From: Roseibium aquae
GTDB lineage: Bacteria > Pseudomonadota > Alphaproteobacteria > Rhizobiales > Stappiaceae
Direction: 5' to 3'
Assembly: GCF_008711285.1 (NCBI RefSeq)
Contig: NZ_VXDC01000001.1
Span: 767,454-831,453 of the forward strand
Length of the DNA stretch: 64,000 nt
How positions within the stretch are numbered: position 1 is the stretch's first letter; the number at the start of each line of letters is the position of its first letter. Shown here piece after piece: positions 36,820-47,499 of this stretch. The notes under the pieces are model-generated. The model saw only the letters and a list, made by a program, of their open reading frames with translations. It did not search any database and was not told the DNA's origin. Both the position numbers and the translations under genes were made by a program.

Positions 36820-38313
36820 TCAAAACTTCCCACCCGTCTTGAAACCACCGCCGCCGAACCCGCCGCCCGTCCGGAAACCGCCGGATCGTCCGCCAAACCC
36901 GCCGCCCGTCCGCAAGCCGCCCGTCCTTGGACTGCCTGATGACCGGCCGCCAAGACCCTTGCCGCTAAAGCCGCCGCCCATGGAACTGGGCAGGCCGCTG
37001 CCTTGCGGAAATGCAATGCGCCCGCCTTTCGGCTTGCGCCTGCGGTGTGCCTTCTCCGCACGCCGCCAATAGTCGGCGCCCGTTATCGCGCCCTTGACCA
37101 GTTCGCCAAGCAGGACAGTGGTGAGGCTGTCGTCGGTGAAGGTGGTTTCCCACTGATCATACCCCTTTCCACGAAACTGAGAGATAACCTGGGTTAATTC
37201 CGCCCGGCGCGACGATATATTGCGCTGAAGCTCGCGATCCTGCCGGATCTCGCGGGAGATCTGTTCCATCCGCTCGCCGAGATCCTCGATATGGCGCACG
37301 ATCCGCTCATCCTCGGGAGACGGAGTTGCCAAGGCTTCCGCCCACAAGTCCCTGAGGTCATCGCCTTCCAGCGATTTCGCCAGATGCGCCTCGGCTTCCC
37401 GATAGTCGGGATCGTCGCCCGTCGCGTAGTTCTGTAACGCGCCGGAAACGGTTTCGATCTGGCCGTTCAGCGCGTCCAGCTTCGCGTCGATCTCGGCAAT
37501 CTGACCGCCTAGGGCCTCGATCTCGCCAACCAGGTCGTTGCCCGCCACCCGCTCGACCGCCTGCCGGCTGAGCTGCGAGAGCCGCGCCTCTTCCGCATCG
37601 GCTAAGTCCGCGCACCGCTCCGCATGGGTCGCGAGACGCTCTGGAAGGGATGTGAGCATGGCATAATTCGCGCGGGCATCGTGGAAGCCGATCAACCCGC
37701 CGACCCAACGGTCCAGGGACCGGACAAGCCCCCTCTTGTCGTAGGACGGCGTGCCAAATCCCCGTTCCCACAGATACATGAAAAGGGGATCGGCCTCGTA
37801 GGCCTTGCCCTTTTCCGCGCGGTCCAGAAGCGCCGTTTCGGCTTTTTCAGCGGCCGCCTCGGCCGTCGCCGCCGCCTTCAGGGCCCTTTCACGCTGGGCC
37901 AGAAACCCCGCATCGCCCTCAAGAATGGTATCGACGCTGTCCATCAGCTCGTCCATCCGTTCTTCCGCGGCCGTTTGCTGATTGGCCAGTTCCGTCCGTT
38001 GTCTTTGGATGTCTTCGCGTTCGGTTTCTTTGCGCCGCAGGTTTTCCGCCAGCGTTTTCCGGTCGGATGCGCGTTTCTCCAGAAGTTTTCGCGCCTCCAG
38101 GGCCGCCGAATCGAGCCGGATGTCGAGTTGTTCGATACTCTGGGTATCGAGGCGGAAACGCGCCAGTTCCTTATAGGCTTCGCCCTGACGGGTTTGAAAA
38201 TCGGCAAAAGCCCTTGTCCCGCGTTCTATTCGCGTTCCGAGCTCCGCTTCTTCCCGGCGCAGGTCCGCAAGCGCGGCTTCAATCGCACTCAAGGTTTGGC
38301 GCCCTGTCAGCAT
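36820..38313 (-). CDS. Coiled-coil protein with Gly-rich C-terminal tail
   Basis: 497 residues. Long heptad-rich coiled coil over about the first 330 residues (AIEAALADLRREEAELGTRI; LEARKLLEKRASDRKTLAEN), then a basic segment and a tail of repeated GGGF/RTGG units that looks disordered. No signal peptide. I do not recognise a named family. It is the last gene of a three-gene set on the minus strand with the DUF6384-like and TelA-like genes (35 nt and 217 nt gaps). The start follows GGGGGG. Probably a membrane-stress or envelope-associated scaffold; inference only. Confidence 0.6.
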   Translation of the reverse strand: MLTGRQTLSAIEAALADLRREEAELGTRIERGTRAFADFQTRQGEAYKELARFRLDTQSIEQLDIRLDSAALEARKLLEKRASDRKTLAENLRRKETEREDIQRQRTELANQQTAAEERMDELMDSVDTILEGDAGFLAQRERALKAAATAEAAAEKAETALLDRAEKGKAYEADPLFMYLWERGFGTPSYDKRGLVRSLDRWVGGLIGFHDARANYAMLTSLPERLATHAERCADLADAEEARLSQLSRQAVERVAGNDLVGEIEALGGQIAEIDAKLDALNGQIETVSGALQNYATGDDPDYREAEAHLAKSLEGDDLRDLWAEALATPSPEDERIVRHIEDLGERMEQISREIRQDRELQRNISSRRAELTQVISQFRGKGYDQWETTFTDDSLTTVLLGELVKGAITGADYWRRAEKAHRRRKPKGGRIAFPQGSGLPSSMGGGFSGKGLGGRSSGSPRTGGLRTGGGFGGRSGGFRTGGGFGGGGFKTGGKF

Positions 38314-38347
38314 GGTGCCCCCCGTTCAATCGCCAAGCCCCAGCCCC

Positions 38348-39277
38348 TTACCATTGGGTGATCGCTCCTTCTCCCACGCCCGGCTCCCAGTCGATCTCCA
38401 GAGAACCGCGCGCTTTCCTGCCAAGCAGGGAGGATTGCACAATGCCGTCCGCCATCTTGTCGTCGCGTATGCGCTCATAGAGCTCCTTGCTTACCCGTTG
38501 ACCCCATATTTCGACGGTTCGGGCGGTGCCGTTTTCCTCGGAGGTGACCGACCGGCTGACCGGCGCTCCGTCGGGGCCGATTGCCTCCACAATCAGGTAG
38601 TAATTCGCCCCTTCCCGGTTCACATCGGGGATCCGTTCGACCCCGGTCGTGGTATCGGGGCGGGAGACGATCCGGACCTCAAAAACGGAATTGAGCTCCG
38701 AGGCAAGGGCTCGGAGATCCGCGACTGCACCGCGTGCGGCCTCGGCCTGTCCGTCCTGCGCCGCGATCCGCCCCGCCGCGGCAAGGCGTTCTGCCTCATC
38801 CAGCACGCCGGGTTCCCCTGTGAGGCCGTTAATCCTGTCTGAGAGTGCGGTGATCGCTTGGGGGATTTCAGTGCTCAGCTCGGCCTGAAGGGCAGCGGCG
38901 GCCCGTTCCTGAGGCCCGACCACAAGGAACTGCCAGGCGCCCACGGCCACCACCAGGGCGACAATCGCCCCGGCCGCCCATTTCGACCACGCCATCCGGG
39001 TGATGTAGATCTGCGCGAGAAAACGCGAAAAGCCGGTTTGAGGCGGTTTATAGACAAACCGGTCCTGCTTGAGGCCCTCGACCCCCTCCATGAGAATACG
39101 GTCAGGAACGTCGATCCCTTGTGCGGCGTAGATTTCCTTGAGACGGGCGATCATGTGCGCGTCCCTGTCGCCAGAAGCAATTTCCCGTTCGATGACGGCG
39201 TCTTGATGGCGCAACGTGTCGACCACATCCATCGCCATCATGAGATCGTCGAGAGGAGCCTGCGTCTTGTCTGACAT
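38348..39277 (-). CDS. DUF6384-like membrane protein
   Basis: 309 residues from ATG 39277 (MSDKTQAPLDDLMMAMDVVD). The N-terminal domain (TLRHQDAVIEREIASGDRDA, RLKEIYAAQGIDVPDRILME) is followed by a basic-flanked membrane helix (WAAGAIVALVVAVGAWQFLV), a coiled coil and a beta domain (NYYLIVEAIGPDGAPVSRSV). I recall this as DUF6384, a family often beside TelA-like genes; not verified. It is 35 nt upstream of the coiled-coil gene. No catalytic motif seen. Confidence 0.6.
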   Translation of the reverse strand: MSDKTQAPLDDLMMAMDVVDTLRHQDAVIEREIASGDRDAHMIARLKEIYAAQGIDVPDRILMEGVEGLKQDRFVYKPPQTGFSRFLAQIYITRMAWSKWAAGAIVALVVAVGAWQFLVVGPQERAAAALQAELSTEIPQAITALSDRINGLTGEPGVLDEAERLAAAGRIAAQDGQAEAARGAVADLRALASELNSVFEVRIVSRPDTTTGVERIPDVNREGANYYLIVEAIGPDGAPVSRSVTSEENGTARTVEIWGQRVSKELYERIRDDKMADGIVQSSLLGRKARGSLEIDWEPGVGEGAITQW

Positions 39278-39494
39278 TCGCTGTTTCCACGAAGCTTGGC
39301 GTTCGTCCTGTTTCCGATGGGCCGCTTGCCGGTACGATAGAACATAGGGCATTTCGAAAACGCCCGGCAGATGGTCCAAACTTCAAAAACCGCGCGGTCT
39401 TTGGGCGGCAGTTTTCCCGCCTATCGCCCGCTGATCCAGCCGGTCTGGATTGCGCGGGGCCGGCCGGCCCGCGCATCCAGTCTGTGCTTTGCGG

Positions 39495-40682
39495 TCAATG
39501 GGCCAGGGCATTGCCCTCGGCTGCCAGTTTGGCAAGCCGGCGTTTTCCGTCTTCGACCGCGGTGCGGATCTCTTCGGAGTTCTTGGTCGACATGTCCCGC
39601 ATCTCGTTGATGATCTCGCGGGACTGGAGCTGGAAGTTGATCACCGAATCGACCAGCTTCTTGACCGATGCGGCCTGCACCGTCGGACCGTAACCCGCCT
39701 TCAGCGCTTCCTTCTGGACCGTGTCACCGATCTCCGCCAAGGTCTCAAGGCTTTTGTTCACACCCTCTTTCATGGCGTTGAGCGTTTCGGTCGATTCATG
39801 CAGGCCCTGAAGACCGGTGAAGGACGCGTTGAGGGCCGTCAGAACGGATTCATTTGTCGAGAAGAAACTGACCGACTGGGCGTAAACCCGCTCCTTGGCA
39901 TTCGTGGTTTGCATCAAACGCGCCATGATGACTTCAGAGGTGTTGTAACCGATGGTCAGGTTGTCGGCGAGGTCCTTGGCAATCTGATAGCGCTTCTCCT
40001 CGTCCTGCATGGCGCGCAGCTTCTCGTCACGGGCCAATTCGAGCCGGGCTTTTTGCGCCGGATCTTCGCCGGTAAAGGCCGCGACCGCGTTGGAGGCCGC
40101 TTCCAGTTCCGTCTTGGCGCCGTCCAGATGCTGGTTCGCCTTGGTCAGCAGTTCAAGCGCGGTCACCTCGGCCTGTTTCAAGGCACCGCGGAAATCGCGA
40201 TAGGCTTCCAGGATGGTTTGCTCACGCTGGATCTGATCCTTGGTCGCTCTCGCCACCTCTTTGTAGGTGTCGCGAATGTCATCGAAGCGGTCGGAAATCG
40301 TGCCGCGCCGGAAGTCGCGCCATTTGTTCGAAAGGTTTTCGGTGAAGGAGATCTTTCCGTCCGCGAGTTGATCCACCAGGGATTTCGCATCGTCGCGAAT
40401 GGAGTTGAAAGCTTCGGTGATTTGTTCGTAGCGCTCGCCGATATCCATCTGCTGGACCTGGTTCCGGACCACTTCGTTGAAGTGGGATGCTTGTCCGAGC
40501 GTGCGCGTGATGATCAGCACCTTGTCCGGTGACAGGTCGGAGATCTGTTCCAGAAGCGCATTGATCGGTGCGTCCGCTTCGGTCTCGGGGTTGATCCCAA
40601 GATCGCGCAGCTTTGAAAGCGCCTTGTCCAGGTATTGAAGGGGGGTGAGCGACCCCGCCGGTGTTTCTGCCACGTCTGCCAT
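39495..40682 (-). CDS. TelA-like coiled-coil protein (toxic-anion resistance type)
   Basis: 395 residues, almost entirely helical and charged, no signal peptide. Conserved stretches are LEQISDLSPDKVLIITRTLG, RYEQITEAFNSIRDDAKSLV, YQIAKDLADNLTIGYNTSEV and SFFSTNESVLTALNASFTGL. The C-terminal LTALNASFTGLQGLHESTET matches the style of TelA/KlaA proteins, but sequence similarity is moderate. Related proteins in Rhizobiales are often annotated as cell-surface protein. First gene of the telA-DUF6384-coiled-coil operon. Whether it confers tellurite or other anion resistance is unknown. Confidence 0.6.
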   Translation of the reverse strand: MADVAETPAGSLTPLQYLDKALSKLRDLGINPETEADAPINALLEQISDLSPDKVLIITRTLGQASHFNEVVRNQVQQMDIGERYEQITEAFNSIRDDAKSLVDQLADGKISFTENLSNKWRDFRRGTISDRFDDIRDTYKEVARATKDQIQREQTILEAYRDFRGALKQAEVTALELLTKANQHLDGAKTELEAASNAVAAFTGEDPAQKARLELARDEKLRAMQDEEKRYQIAKDLADNLTIGYNTSEVIMARLMQTTNAKERVYAQSVSFFSTNESVLTALNASFTGLQGLHESTETLNAMKEGVNKSLETLAEIGDTVQKEALKAGYGPTVQAASVKKLVDSVINFQLQSREIINEMRDMSTKNSEEIRTAVEDGKRRLAKLAAEGNALAH

Positions 40683-40857
40683 CCAAACCTCCGTCTGGGC
40701 GCCTTCCGCGCCGCCCGTTTCCGGCTCCCCGGATCGCCGGTTAACGCTGGGGAGCGGGGAAACTAAGGACAGGCCTTCGCCGGGCTGTCAACGTTGCAAA
40801 GGAGCGTTGTGTACAAACGGGCCGCAGTGTTACCCAGGGGCGACAGACAGGCTTGGC

Positions 40858-41775
40858 TCAGCGCTTGGCCAGGCTGACTGCGATCCGGGCCGCCAGGCGC
40901 GCATTGCTGCGCACAAGGGCAATATTGGTCTCAAGGCTGCGTCCGCCAGTCAGCTCGAACATCCGCCCCAAAACGAACGGGGTCACGCTTTTCCCGCTTA
41001 CGCCCCGATCCTTGGCTTGCCGAACAGCTGTCTCGATATGCCCGGAAATCTCGGTTTGCGGGATTTCAGCTTCCTCCGGCACCGGATTTGCCACCAGGAC
41101 CCCGCCATGGTCGGAAAATGCGCCGCGCACCTTCAAGAAATCCGCGATTTCATCCGGACTATCCATCCGGTACGGCGCGGCGAGGCCGCTGTTGCGGGAC
41201 CAGAAGGCTGGAAACTGGTCGGTTCCGTAACCGATCACCGGAACGCCCTTGGTTTCCAGAAGCTCCAGGGTCTTCGGCAGATCAAGCAGGGCCTTGGCGC
41301 CGGCGCAGACCACGGCGACAGGCGTCCGGCCGAGTTCTTCAAGATCGGCCGAGACATCGAATGTTGTCTCCGCGCCCTTGTGCACGCCGCCGATGCCGCC
41401 GGTCGCGAAAACCGGAATGCCCGCTGTATGGGCGGCCATCATGGTGGCGGCAACGGTGGTCGCACCCGGCTTGCCGGTGGCAAGGGCCAGGGTCATGTCG
41501 GCGCGGGACACCTTCATCACATCTTTGGCTTGGGCCAAGCGATCGAGTTCCGCCGGCTCAAGGCCGATCTTGAGACGACGATCCAGGACGGCGATGGTGG
41601 CGGGCACCGCCCCGTTCTCGCGAATGTCGGCTTCCACTTTCCGTGCCGTTTCAACATTTTTCGGAAACGGCATCCCATGGGTGATGATCGTCGATTCTAG
41701 CGCGACGACCGGCTTGCCGGCGTCCAGCGCGGACTTTACCTCGGTGCTGAAGGTCAGGAAGTCATCTCGGGTCAT
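40858..41775 (-). CDS. psuG: Pseudouridine-5'-phosphate glycosidase
   Basis: Cleaves pseudouridine 5'-phosphate to uracil and ribose-5-phosphate. 305 residues, full length. Signature stretches: KPVVALESTIITHGMPFPKN, GKPGATTVAATMMAAHTAGI, PVFATGGIGGVHKGAETTFD and the C-terminal VTPFVLGRMFELTGGRSLET. The start follows GATGAGG. The kinase gene lies 151 nt upstream on the same strand, the canonical pair for pseudouridine salvage. Confidence 0.95.
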   Translation of the reverse strand: MTRDDFLTFSTEVKSALDAGKPVVALESTIITHGMPFPKNVETARKVEADIRENGAVPATIAVLDRRLKIGLEPAELDRLAQAKDVMKVSRADMTLALATGKPGATTVAATMMAAHTAGIPVFATGGIGGVHKGAETTFDVSADLEELGRTPVAVVCAGAKALLDLPKTLELLETKGVPVIGYGTDQFPAFWSRNSGLAAPYRMDSPDEIADFLKVRGAFSDHGGVLVANPVPEEAEIPQTEISGHIETAVRQAKDRGVSGKSVTPFVLGRMFELTGGRSLETNIALVRSNARLAARIAVSLAKR

Positions 41776-41926
41776 CGTGGTGCCTCATCCGGAAACATGT
41801 GTTGGCATTGAGCGGCGCTCTTAACCGAACCGCCGCCGCTTCGCCAGCCCGGTGTACCGATTGGATACTGGTGGTCGGAAGCTGGGCCGCGGTTCGGGCG
41901 GCCAGGCTGAAACAGCCCGGGTCCTG

Positions 41927-42898
41927 TCACTCTGCTTGGGAACTGATCACTTCCCAGGACAGGCCGGGGGCCACGGACCCTGTGTGTTCAAGCGTCAAGC
42001 GGGCGGCTTGCTGGCCAGCGCGAACGGCCATGTCCAGCGGCAGGGTTCTTGCGATGCCGGCAATCGTCCCCGCGATTAGGGCATCTCCGGCGCCCGTTGT
42101 GTCCACGACGTCGGCTTTCAACGCCGAAACCCGGGTGCGGTGTTCGTCCTGCGCCAGAAACAGCCCGCCGCCGCCAAGCGTAATGACGACCGAGCGTGGC
42201 CCGAGTTCCATGACGCCATCTGCCAAATCGCGAAGCGGGATGTCCGGCAGGCGGTCGCTGCGGGCATTCAGCGCATCCTCTACGAGCACCGTTGCCTCTG
42301 ATCGGTTCAAAAACACGAGCTCTGCCTGTTGGAGAACAGGGCGCAACCGCCGGACTTTCGCGCGCGACACACCGTCCAGCACAAGGCTGCCCTGTGGCGC
42401 CATCTCGGCCACACGGGCCAGAAGTGCGGCGGGCATGTTTGCATCTGCAAACCAGAGCGCTGAATGCTGCCCGGCGGCTGCGGTCTGAAACAGATCGTCG
42501 AACAGATCGGCAGGCGCCGTCTCAAGAACTTCGTCGTCCACGCAGGCTGCTGCCAGCGTCCCGTCCGGGTCATGAAATGCGATATAACGCCCGGTTGCGT
42601 GGCCGGGCCGTTTGATCAGATGCGCCTGAACGCCGGACCGCCACAGCGCATCGGCCAGAGAATGGCCAGTGGCATCTTCGCCGCAGGCCCCGAACAGGTG
42701 GGATTGAACGCCAAGGGGAACCAGCGCGCGGGCCACATTTGACGCGACGCCCCCGGGCGTCGAGGTAAGGCGCGCCGGGGTCGACGTGTCCGGCCGGACC
42801 AATTCGCGCGCATGGGCGATCGTGTCCATGTGCACAGCCCCGAAACAATAGACCACTGGCGCCGCCGCGGCGCTAAAGGAAGGATTTTGTCGGGACAC
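41927..42898 (-). CDS. psuK: PfkB-family sugar kinase, probably pseudouridine kinase
   Basis: 323 residues from a GTG preceded by AGGAG. PfkB family: PGGVASNVARALVPLGVQSH near the N-terminus and the catalytic signature DTTGAGDALIAGTIAGIART near the C-terminus, with ITLGGGGLFL as the Gly-rich loop. It lies just upstream of psuG, so phosphorylation of pseudouridine is the likely activity; PfkB specificity cannot be read from the motif alone. Confidence 0.85.
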   Translation of the reverse strand: MSRQNPSFSAAAAPVVYCFGAVHMDTIAHARELVRPDTSTPARLTSTPGGVASNVARALVPLGVQSHLFGACGEDATGHSLADALWRSGVQAHLIKRPGHATGRYIAFHDPDGTLAAACVDDEVLETAPADLFDDLFQTAAAGQHSALWFADANMPAALLARVAEMAPQGSLVLDGVSRAKVRRLRPVLQQAELVFLNRSEATVLVEDALNARSDRLPDIPLRDLADGVMELGPRSVVITLGGGGLFLAQDEHRTRVSALKADVVDTTGAGDALIAGTIAGIARTLPLDMAVRAGQQAARLTLEHTGSVAPGLSWEVISSQAE

Positions 42899-43167
42899 GC
42901 ATGCACTCCTGACCCCTTGTTTCCCGGCTGCCTACCAGCTTGGGTCCGGCCTGACAACTGGCCCGCTGATTCTTCAGGTCACGCGGTCTGTGAGAAGAAA
43001 ATGACCTAAGGTAATCTAGGTAGGGCCGGCCTGAGAATAAAGCCGGAACATCTGTCGATGACCCTAGCGTTTCCGTGGCAATGATAGGCATTGCGGGATG
43101 AGAACAAAAGAGGTACAAAAGAACGGGTTTGAATCGGCGGCCCGTCGTGGAATAAGGATGACAACGC

Positions 43168-44238
43168 ATGTCGCAAAGCTCACTTCGTCTCGTGGAAAGT
43201 AGCCAAATGGACAAGACCAAGGCGCTCGATGCAGCGCTCAGCCATATCGAACGCGCCTTTGGCAAGGGATCCATCATGCGGATGGGGCAGGGACAGGCCG
43301 TTGAGGTTCAAGCGATCTCCACCGGGTCCCTCGGTCTCGATATCGCTCTTGGTATCGGCGGCCTTCCCCGCGGGCGGATCGTGGAGATCTACGGTCCAGA
43401 ATCGTCCGGCAAGACAACGCTGGCCCTGCACGCTGTGGCCGAGGCCCAAAAGGGCGGCGGGATTTGCGCGTTCATCGATGCCGAGCATGCGCTCGACCCC
43501 CTTTATGCCCGCAAGCTGGGCGTTGATATCGATAACCTTCTGATTTCCCAGCCCGATGCAGGTGAACAGGCGCTTGAGATCGCCGACACGCTGGTGCGCT
43601 CCGGCGCGATCGATGTTCTGGTGATCGACTCGGTCGCGGCCCTGACGCCGAAGGCCGAACTGGAAGGCGAAATGGGCGACAGTCTGCCCGGCATGCAGGC
43701 CCGCCTGATGAGCCAGGCTCTGCGGAAGTTGACGGCATCGATCTCCAAATCGAACTGCATGTTGATTTTCATCAACCAGATCCGGATGAAAATCGGCGTC
43801 ATGTTCGGCTCTCCCGAAACGACCACCGGCGGCAACGCCTTGAAGTTCTACGCCTCCGTGCGCCTTGATATCCGCCGCATCGGGTCGATCAAGGACCGGG
43901 ACGAAGTGGTTGGCAATCAGACCCGGGTCAAGGTGGTCAAGAACAAGCTCGCCCCGCCATTCCGGCAGGTGGAGTTCGATATCGTCTACGGCGAAGGCGT
44001 GTCGAAAATGGGCGAGTTGATCGATCTTGGCGTGAAGGGCGGCATTGTTGAAAAGTCGGGTGCCTGGTTCTCCTACAACAGTCAGCGGCTGGGGCAAGGC
44101 CGGGAAAATGCCAAGCAATTCTTGCGTGAGAACCCCGAGATTGCCGAGGAGATCGAATTGGCCATCCGCCAGAACGCCGGGTTGATTGCCGAGGCGATCA
44201 TCGATCCGGACGGTGGGACGGAAGAAGCGGAGGACTGA
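43168..44238 (+). CDS. recA: RecA recombinase
   Basis: DNA strand-exchange and SOS-coprotease protein, 356 residues. Walker [10 protein letters not shown], Walker B ([10 protein letters not shown]), L2 loop ([20 protein letters not shown]) and an acidic C-terminus ([11 protein letters not shown]) are all intact. A close match to the alpha SOS box was sought upstream: GAAC-N7-GTAC at 43102-43116 is near but not consensus. The gene is followed by a strong terminator at 44301-44331. Confidence 0.98.
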   Translation: MSQSSLRLVESSQMDKTKALDAALSHIERAFGKGSIMRMGQGQAVEVQAISTGSLGLDIALGIGGLPRGRIVEIYGPESSGKTTLALHAVAEAQKGGGICAFIDAEHALDPLYARKLGVDIDNLLISQPDAGEQALEIADTLVRSGAIDVLVIDSVAALTPKAELEGEMGDSLPGMQARLMSQALRKLTASISKSNCMLIFINQIRMKIGVMFGSPETTTGGNALKFYASVRLDIRRIGSIKDRDEVVGNQTRVKVVKNKLAPPFRQVEFDIVYGEGVSKMGELIDLGVKGGIVEKSGAWFSYNSQRLGQGRENAKQFLRENPEIAEEIELAIRQNAGLIAEAIIDPDGGTEEAED

Positions 44239-44590
44239 TCCGCTCCGCGTGTCACCGCTCTTCACGTGCCGGGCCCTTCGCGTTCCGGAATCTTGCAAAT
44301 ATCCCCCGGCACCGCGTCCGGGGGATTTTTTGTTGGGTCCTGCCAGGGCGCCCGGATCATTTCCCCGCTGGGCGCAGTTGGTTCGGTCTTAGCCGAAGAA
44401 CGCGGTGCCAAAGCGCCCGATTGCCCGCCGGATGCGATTTCCTGGCCTTCTGGCCGATGCGCTGTTCTGGACACTGTCCGTGGTGAAAGCTAAAAGGCTG
44501 TTCCTGCCATCCTGGCCCTCTGCCTGAATGGCCCGACATCGATTGACGCTGTGCCCCCGCAGCGAAACTGGACCGAGGCAATACCCGCTC
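44239..44590. other. Intergenic region between recA and alaS
   Basis: It contains the recA terminator (44301-44331). The remaining 260 nt before alaS show no gene-like frame, conserved leader or clear promoter I can name. Confidence 0.6.
44301..44331 (+). terminator. Rho-independent terminator of recA
   Basis: Stem ATCCCCCGG (44301-44309) / CCGGGGGAT (44318-44326), loop of 8, then five or more T. Confidence 0.92.
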
Positions 44591-47251
44591 ATGACCGGCG
44601 TAAACGATATCAGATCGACGTTTCTCGACTACTTCGCCAAGAACGACCACGAGATTGTCTCCTCCGGTCCGCTTGTGCCCCGCAACGATCCGACGCTGAT
44701 GTTCGCCAATGCGGGGATGAACCAGTTCAAGAACGTGTTCACCGGGCTGGAAAAGCGCGATTACAGCCGGGCTGTCACCGCTCAGAAGGTCGTGCGGGCA
44801 GGCGGCAAGCACAATGACCTGGACAATGTGGGCTATACCGCGCGCCACCACACCTTTTTCGAAATGCTCGGGAATTTCTCCTTTGGTGACTATTTCAAGG
44901 ACCGGGCCATCGAACTGGCCTGGACCCTGATCACGAAGGAATACGGCCTGCCCAAGGACCGGCTTCTGGTCACCGTCTATTCCGAGGATACGGAAGCATT
45001 CGATCTTTGGAAAAAGATCGCCGGTCTTCCGGACGACAAGATCATCAAGATCCCGACTTCCGACAACTTCTGGACCATGGGTGAAACAGGTCCCTGCGGC
45101 CCCTGTTCCGAGATCTTCTACGATCATGGCGACCACATTTGGGGCGGGCCTCCCGGAACCCCGGAGGAAGACGGCGACCGGTTCGTGGAGATCTGGAACC
45201 TGGTCTTCATGCAGTACGAACAGACGCCCGAAGCCCGGCTCGATTTGCCGCGCCCCTCGATCGACACGGGCATGGGGATCGAGCGGATCGCCGCCGTCCT
45301 CCAGGGTGTGCATGACAATTACGATATCGATCTGTTCCGCGCGTTGATCGCCGCTTCCGAACACGAGACCGGGGTCGAGGCAAAGGGGCCGGCCCGAAAC
45401 AGTCACCGGGTCATCGCCGATCACTTGCGCTCGACCAGCTTCCTGATCGCCGATGGTGTCCTGCCGTCAAACGAGGGGCGGGGATACGTCCTGCGCCGGA
45501 TCATGCGGCGCGGCATGCGCCATGCCCACTTGCTGGGTGCGCGCGAACCGCTGATGCACCGGCTGGTTCCGGCCCTCGTCCGCGAGATGGCCCGCGCCTA
45601 TCCCGAATTGAGCCGCGCGGAGGAACTGATCACCGAAACGCTGAAACTCGAGGAAACCCGGTTCCGCAAAACGCTCGAGCGTGGGCTTGGGCTTCTCGAT
45701 GCGGCAACGCAGGATTTCTCTGAAGGGGCCCGGCTCGATGGGGAAACAGCCTTCAAACTCTACGATACGTTCGGTTTCCCGCTCGACCTGACCCAGGACG
45801 CCTTGCGCAGCCGGGGCATTGCCGTCGACACGGAAGGGTTCAATGCCGCCATGGAGCGGCAAAAGGCGGAAGCCCGTGCGGCCTGGTCAGGGTCCGGCGG
45901 GGCGGCGACGGAAGCGGTCTGGTTTGGGATCAAGGACCGGGCCGGCGCGACCGATTTTCTGGGCTATGAGACGGAGCAGGCGGAAGGGGTGGTTGCGGCC
46001 CTCGTCGCCGAGGGCGCAGAAGTTCAAACGCTCGCGGCCGGTCAGAGCGGTTCTGTCGTGTTGAACCAGACCCCCTTTTACGGCGAGTCCGGCGGCCAGG
46101 TCGGTGACACGGGGTCCATGCGCGCCGACGGCATCCGCGTCGCGGTGACGGATGTCCACAAAAAGGCCGACGGCCTGTTCGTTCACGCGGTGACGGTCGA
46201 GGAAGGCCAACTGACGGCCGGTACCGCGCTCGAACTGATCGTGGACCATAAGAGGCGCTCCGCCGTGCGGGCGAACCATTCGGCGACTCACCTGGTGCAC
46301 GAAGCCCTGCGGGAAGTGCTCGGAACCCATGTCGCGCAGAAAGGGTCGCTGGTGGGGCCCGAGCGTTTGCGCTTCGACTTTTCCCATCCCAAGCCGATGA
46401 GCGCCGAAGAACTGGGCATCGTGGAAGCGTTCGCGAACGAGATCATCTTGCAGAATGCGCCGGTGGAAACCCGGTTGATGGCGGTCGACGATGCGATCGA
46501 GGCCGGGGCGATGGCCTTGTTCGGTGAAAAATACGGTGACGAGGTTCGGGTGGTGTCCATGGGAACCGCCCTGCATGGCCCTAAGCAAGGTAAGCCGTAT
46601 TCCCTGGAACTGTGCGGCGGGACACATGTCCGGCGGACAGGCGATATCGGTTTGGTGACCCTGGTGTCGGAAGGGGCCGTTGCAGCCGGCGTGCGCCGGG
46701 TGGAAGCTCTGACCGGTGCGGAGGCGCGCGCCTATCTCGACGCCCAGGACAAGCGGGTGAAGGAGATCGCGGCCACGTTGAAGGTCAGCATGAGCGATGC
46801 ACCGGCCCGGGTGGCCCAGCTGGTGGAGGAGCGGCGGAAACTGGAAAAGGAACTTGCCGATGTCCGCAAGAAGCTCGCCATGGGCGGGGCGGGCGGAGAA
46901 GCCGGTGCGCCGGTTCAGGACGCCGGATCCTTCAAGCTTATCGCCAGGATCGTCGAGGGGATCGCGCCGAAGGACCTGAAGGGCATGGCGGACGAGGCCA
47001 AGAAACAGCTCGGCTCCGGCATTGTTGTTCTCATTTCCAGGGCCGAGGATGACAAGGCCGCCATCGTGACCGCGGTGACCGCGGATTTGACCGAAAAGGT
47101 GAGCGCGGTCGATCTGGTGCGGCTCGGCTCGGAAGCCTTGGGCGGGCGCGGTGGCGGAGGCCGGCCCGATATGGCGCAGGCCGGAGGGCCGGACGGATCG
47201 AAGGCCGAAGAAGCCGTTGCCGCCATCAAGGATTACCTGGCCACCCTGTAA
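44591..47251 (+). CDS. alaS: Alanyl-tRNA synthetase
   Basis: Charges tRNA-Ala and edits Ser/Gly mischarges. About 886 residues from ATG 44591 ([20 protein letters not shown]), the standard length and N-terminus. Catalytic core ([40 protein letters not shown]), editing site motifs ([33 protein letters not shown]) and the C-Ala domain ([20 protein letters not shown]) are present. A longer ORF from 44528 is rejected as start. recA-alaS-icd proximity is typical of Rhizobiales. Confidence 0.98.
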   Translation: MTGVNDIRSTFLDYFAKNDHEIVSSGPLVPRNDPTLMFANAGMNQFKNVFTGLEKRDYSRAVTAQKVVRAGGKHNDLDNVGYTARHHTFFEMLGNFSFGDYFKDRAIELAWTLITKEYGLPKDRLLVTVYSEDTEAFDLWKKIAGLPDDKIIKIPTSDNFWTMGETGPCGPCSEIFYDHGDHIWGGPPGTPEEDGDRFVEIWNLVFMQYEQTPEARLDLPRPSIDTGMGIERIAAVLQGVHDNYDIDLFRALIAASEHETGVEAKGPARNSHRVIADHLRSTSFLIADGVLPSNEGRGYVLRRIMRRGMRHAHLLGAREPLMHRLVPALVREMARAYPELSRAEELITETLKLEETRFRKTLERGLGLLDAATQDFSEGARLDGETAFKLYDTFGFPLDLTQDALRSRGIAVDTEGFNAAMERQKAEARAAWSGSGGAATEAVWFGIKDRAGATDFLGYETEQAEGVVAALVAEGAEVQTLAAGQSGSVVLNQTPFYGESGGQVGDTGSMRADGIRVAVTDVHKKADGLFVHAVTVEEGQLTAGTALELIVDHKRRSAVRANHSATHLVHEALREVLGTHVAQKGSLVGPERLRFDFSHPKPMSAEELGIVEAFANEIILQNAPVETRLMAVDDAIEAGAMALFGEKYGDEVRVVSMGTALHGPKQGKPYSLELCGGTHVRRTGDIGLVTLVSEGAVAAGVRRVEALTGAEARAYLDAQDKRVKEIAATLKVSMSDAPARVAQLVEERRKLEKELADVRKKLAMGGAGGEAGAPVQDAGSFKLIARIVEGIAPKDLKGMADEAKKQLGSGIVVLISRAEDDKAAIVTAVTADLTEKVSAVDLVRLGSEALGGRGGGGRPDMAQAGGPDGSKAEEAVAAIKDYLATL

Positions 47252-47499
47252 GGGCCCGCGTGAGCTGCCGCCCCTGTCCCGGACGGGCGGACCGCCGGTT
47301 CGCCTTTCGGTATTTTCGTTCCGGCTCGGTGATGCCGGTGCCCGGCTTCGGCGTGAGCGGTCGCGGGCCGGCCTCCCCGTGCGGGCGTGGGGCAGGCGAT
47401 CGTGCCCGCAGCGCCGCTTTGGCGCGTGTGTTTGAGCCAAAGCCTTGCTAAGCTCCGGTCAAAACATGGGGCAATCCCATTCACTCATCGATCGTTTTC

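Noticed and set aside
36812..37072. Proline-rich frame (PPPNPPPVRKPP-type) on the plus strand
   Set aside because: It is the antisense of the Gly-rich tail repeats of the coiled-coil gene.
43102..43116. SOS box before recA
   Set aside because: GAAC-N7-GTAC is one base off the alphaproteobacterial consensus and the spacing to the start is only plausible; not firm enough to call.
45887..47440. 517-codon frame opposite alaS
   Set aside because: Antisense shadow in high-GC coding DNA; no family signal.
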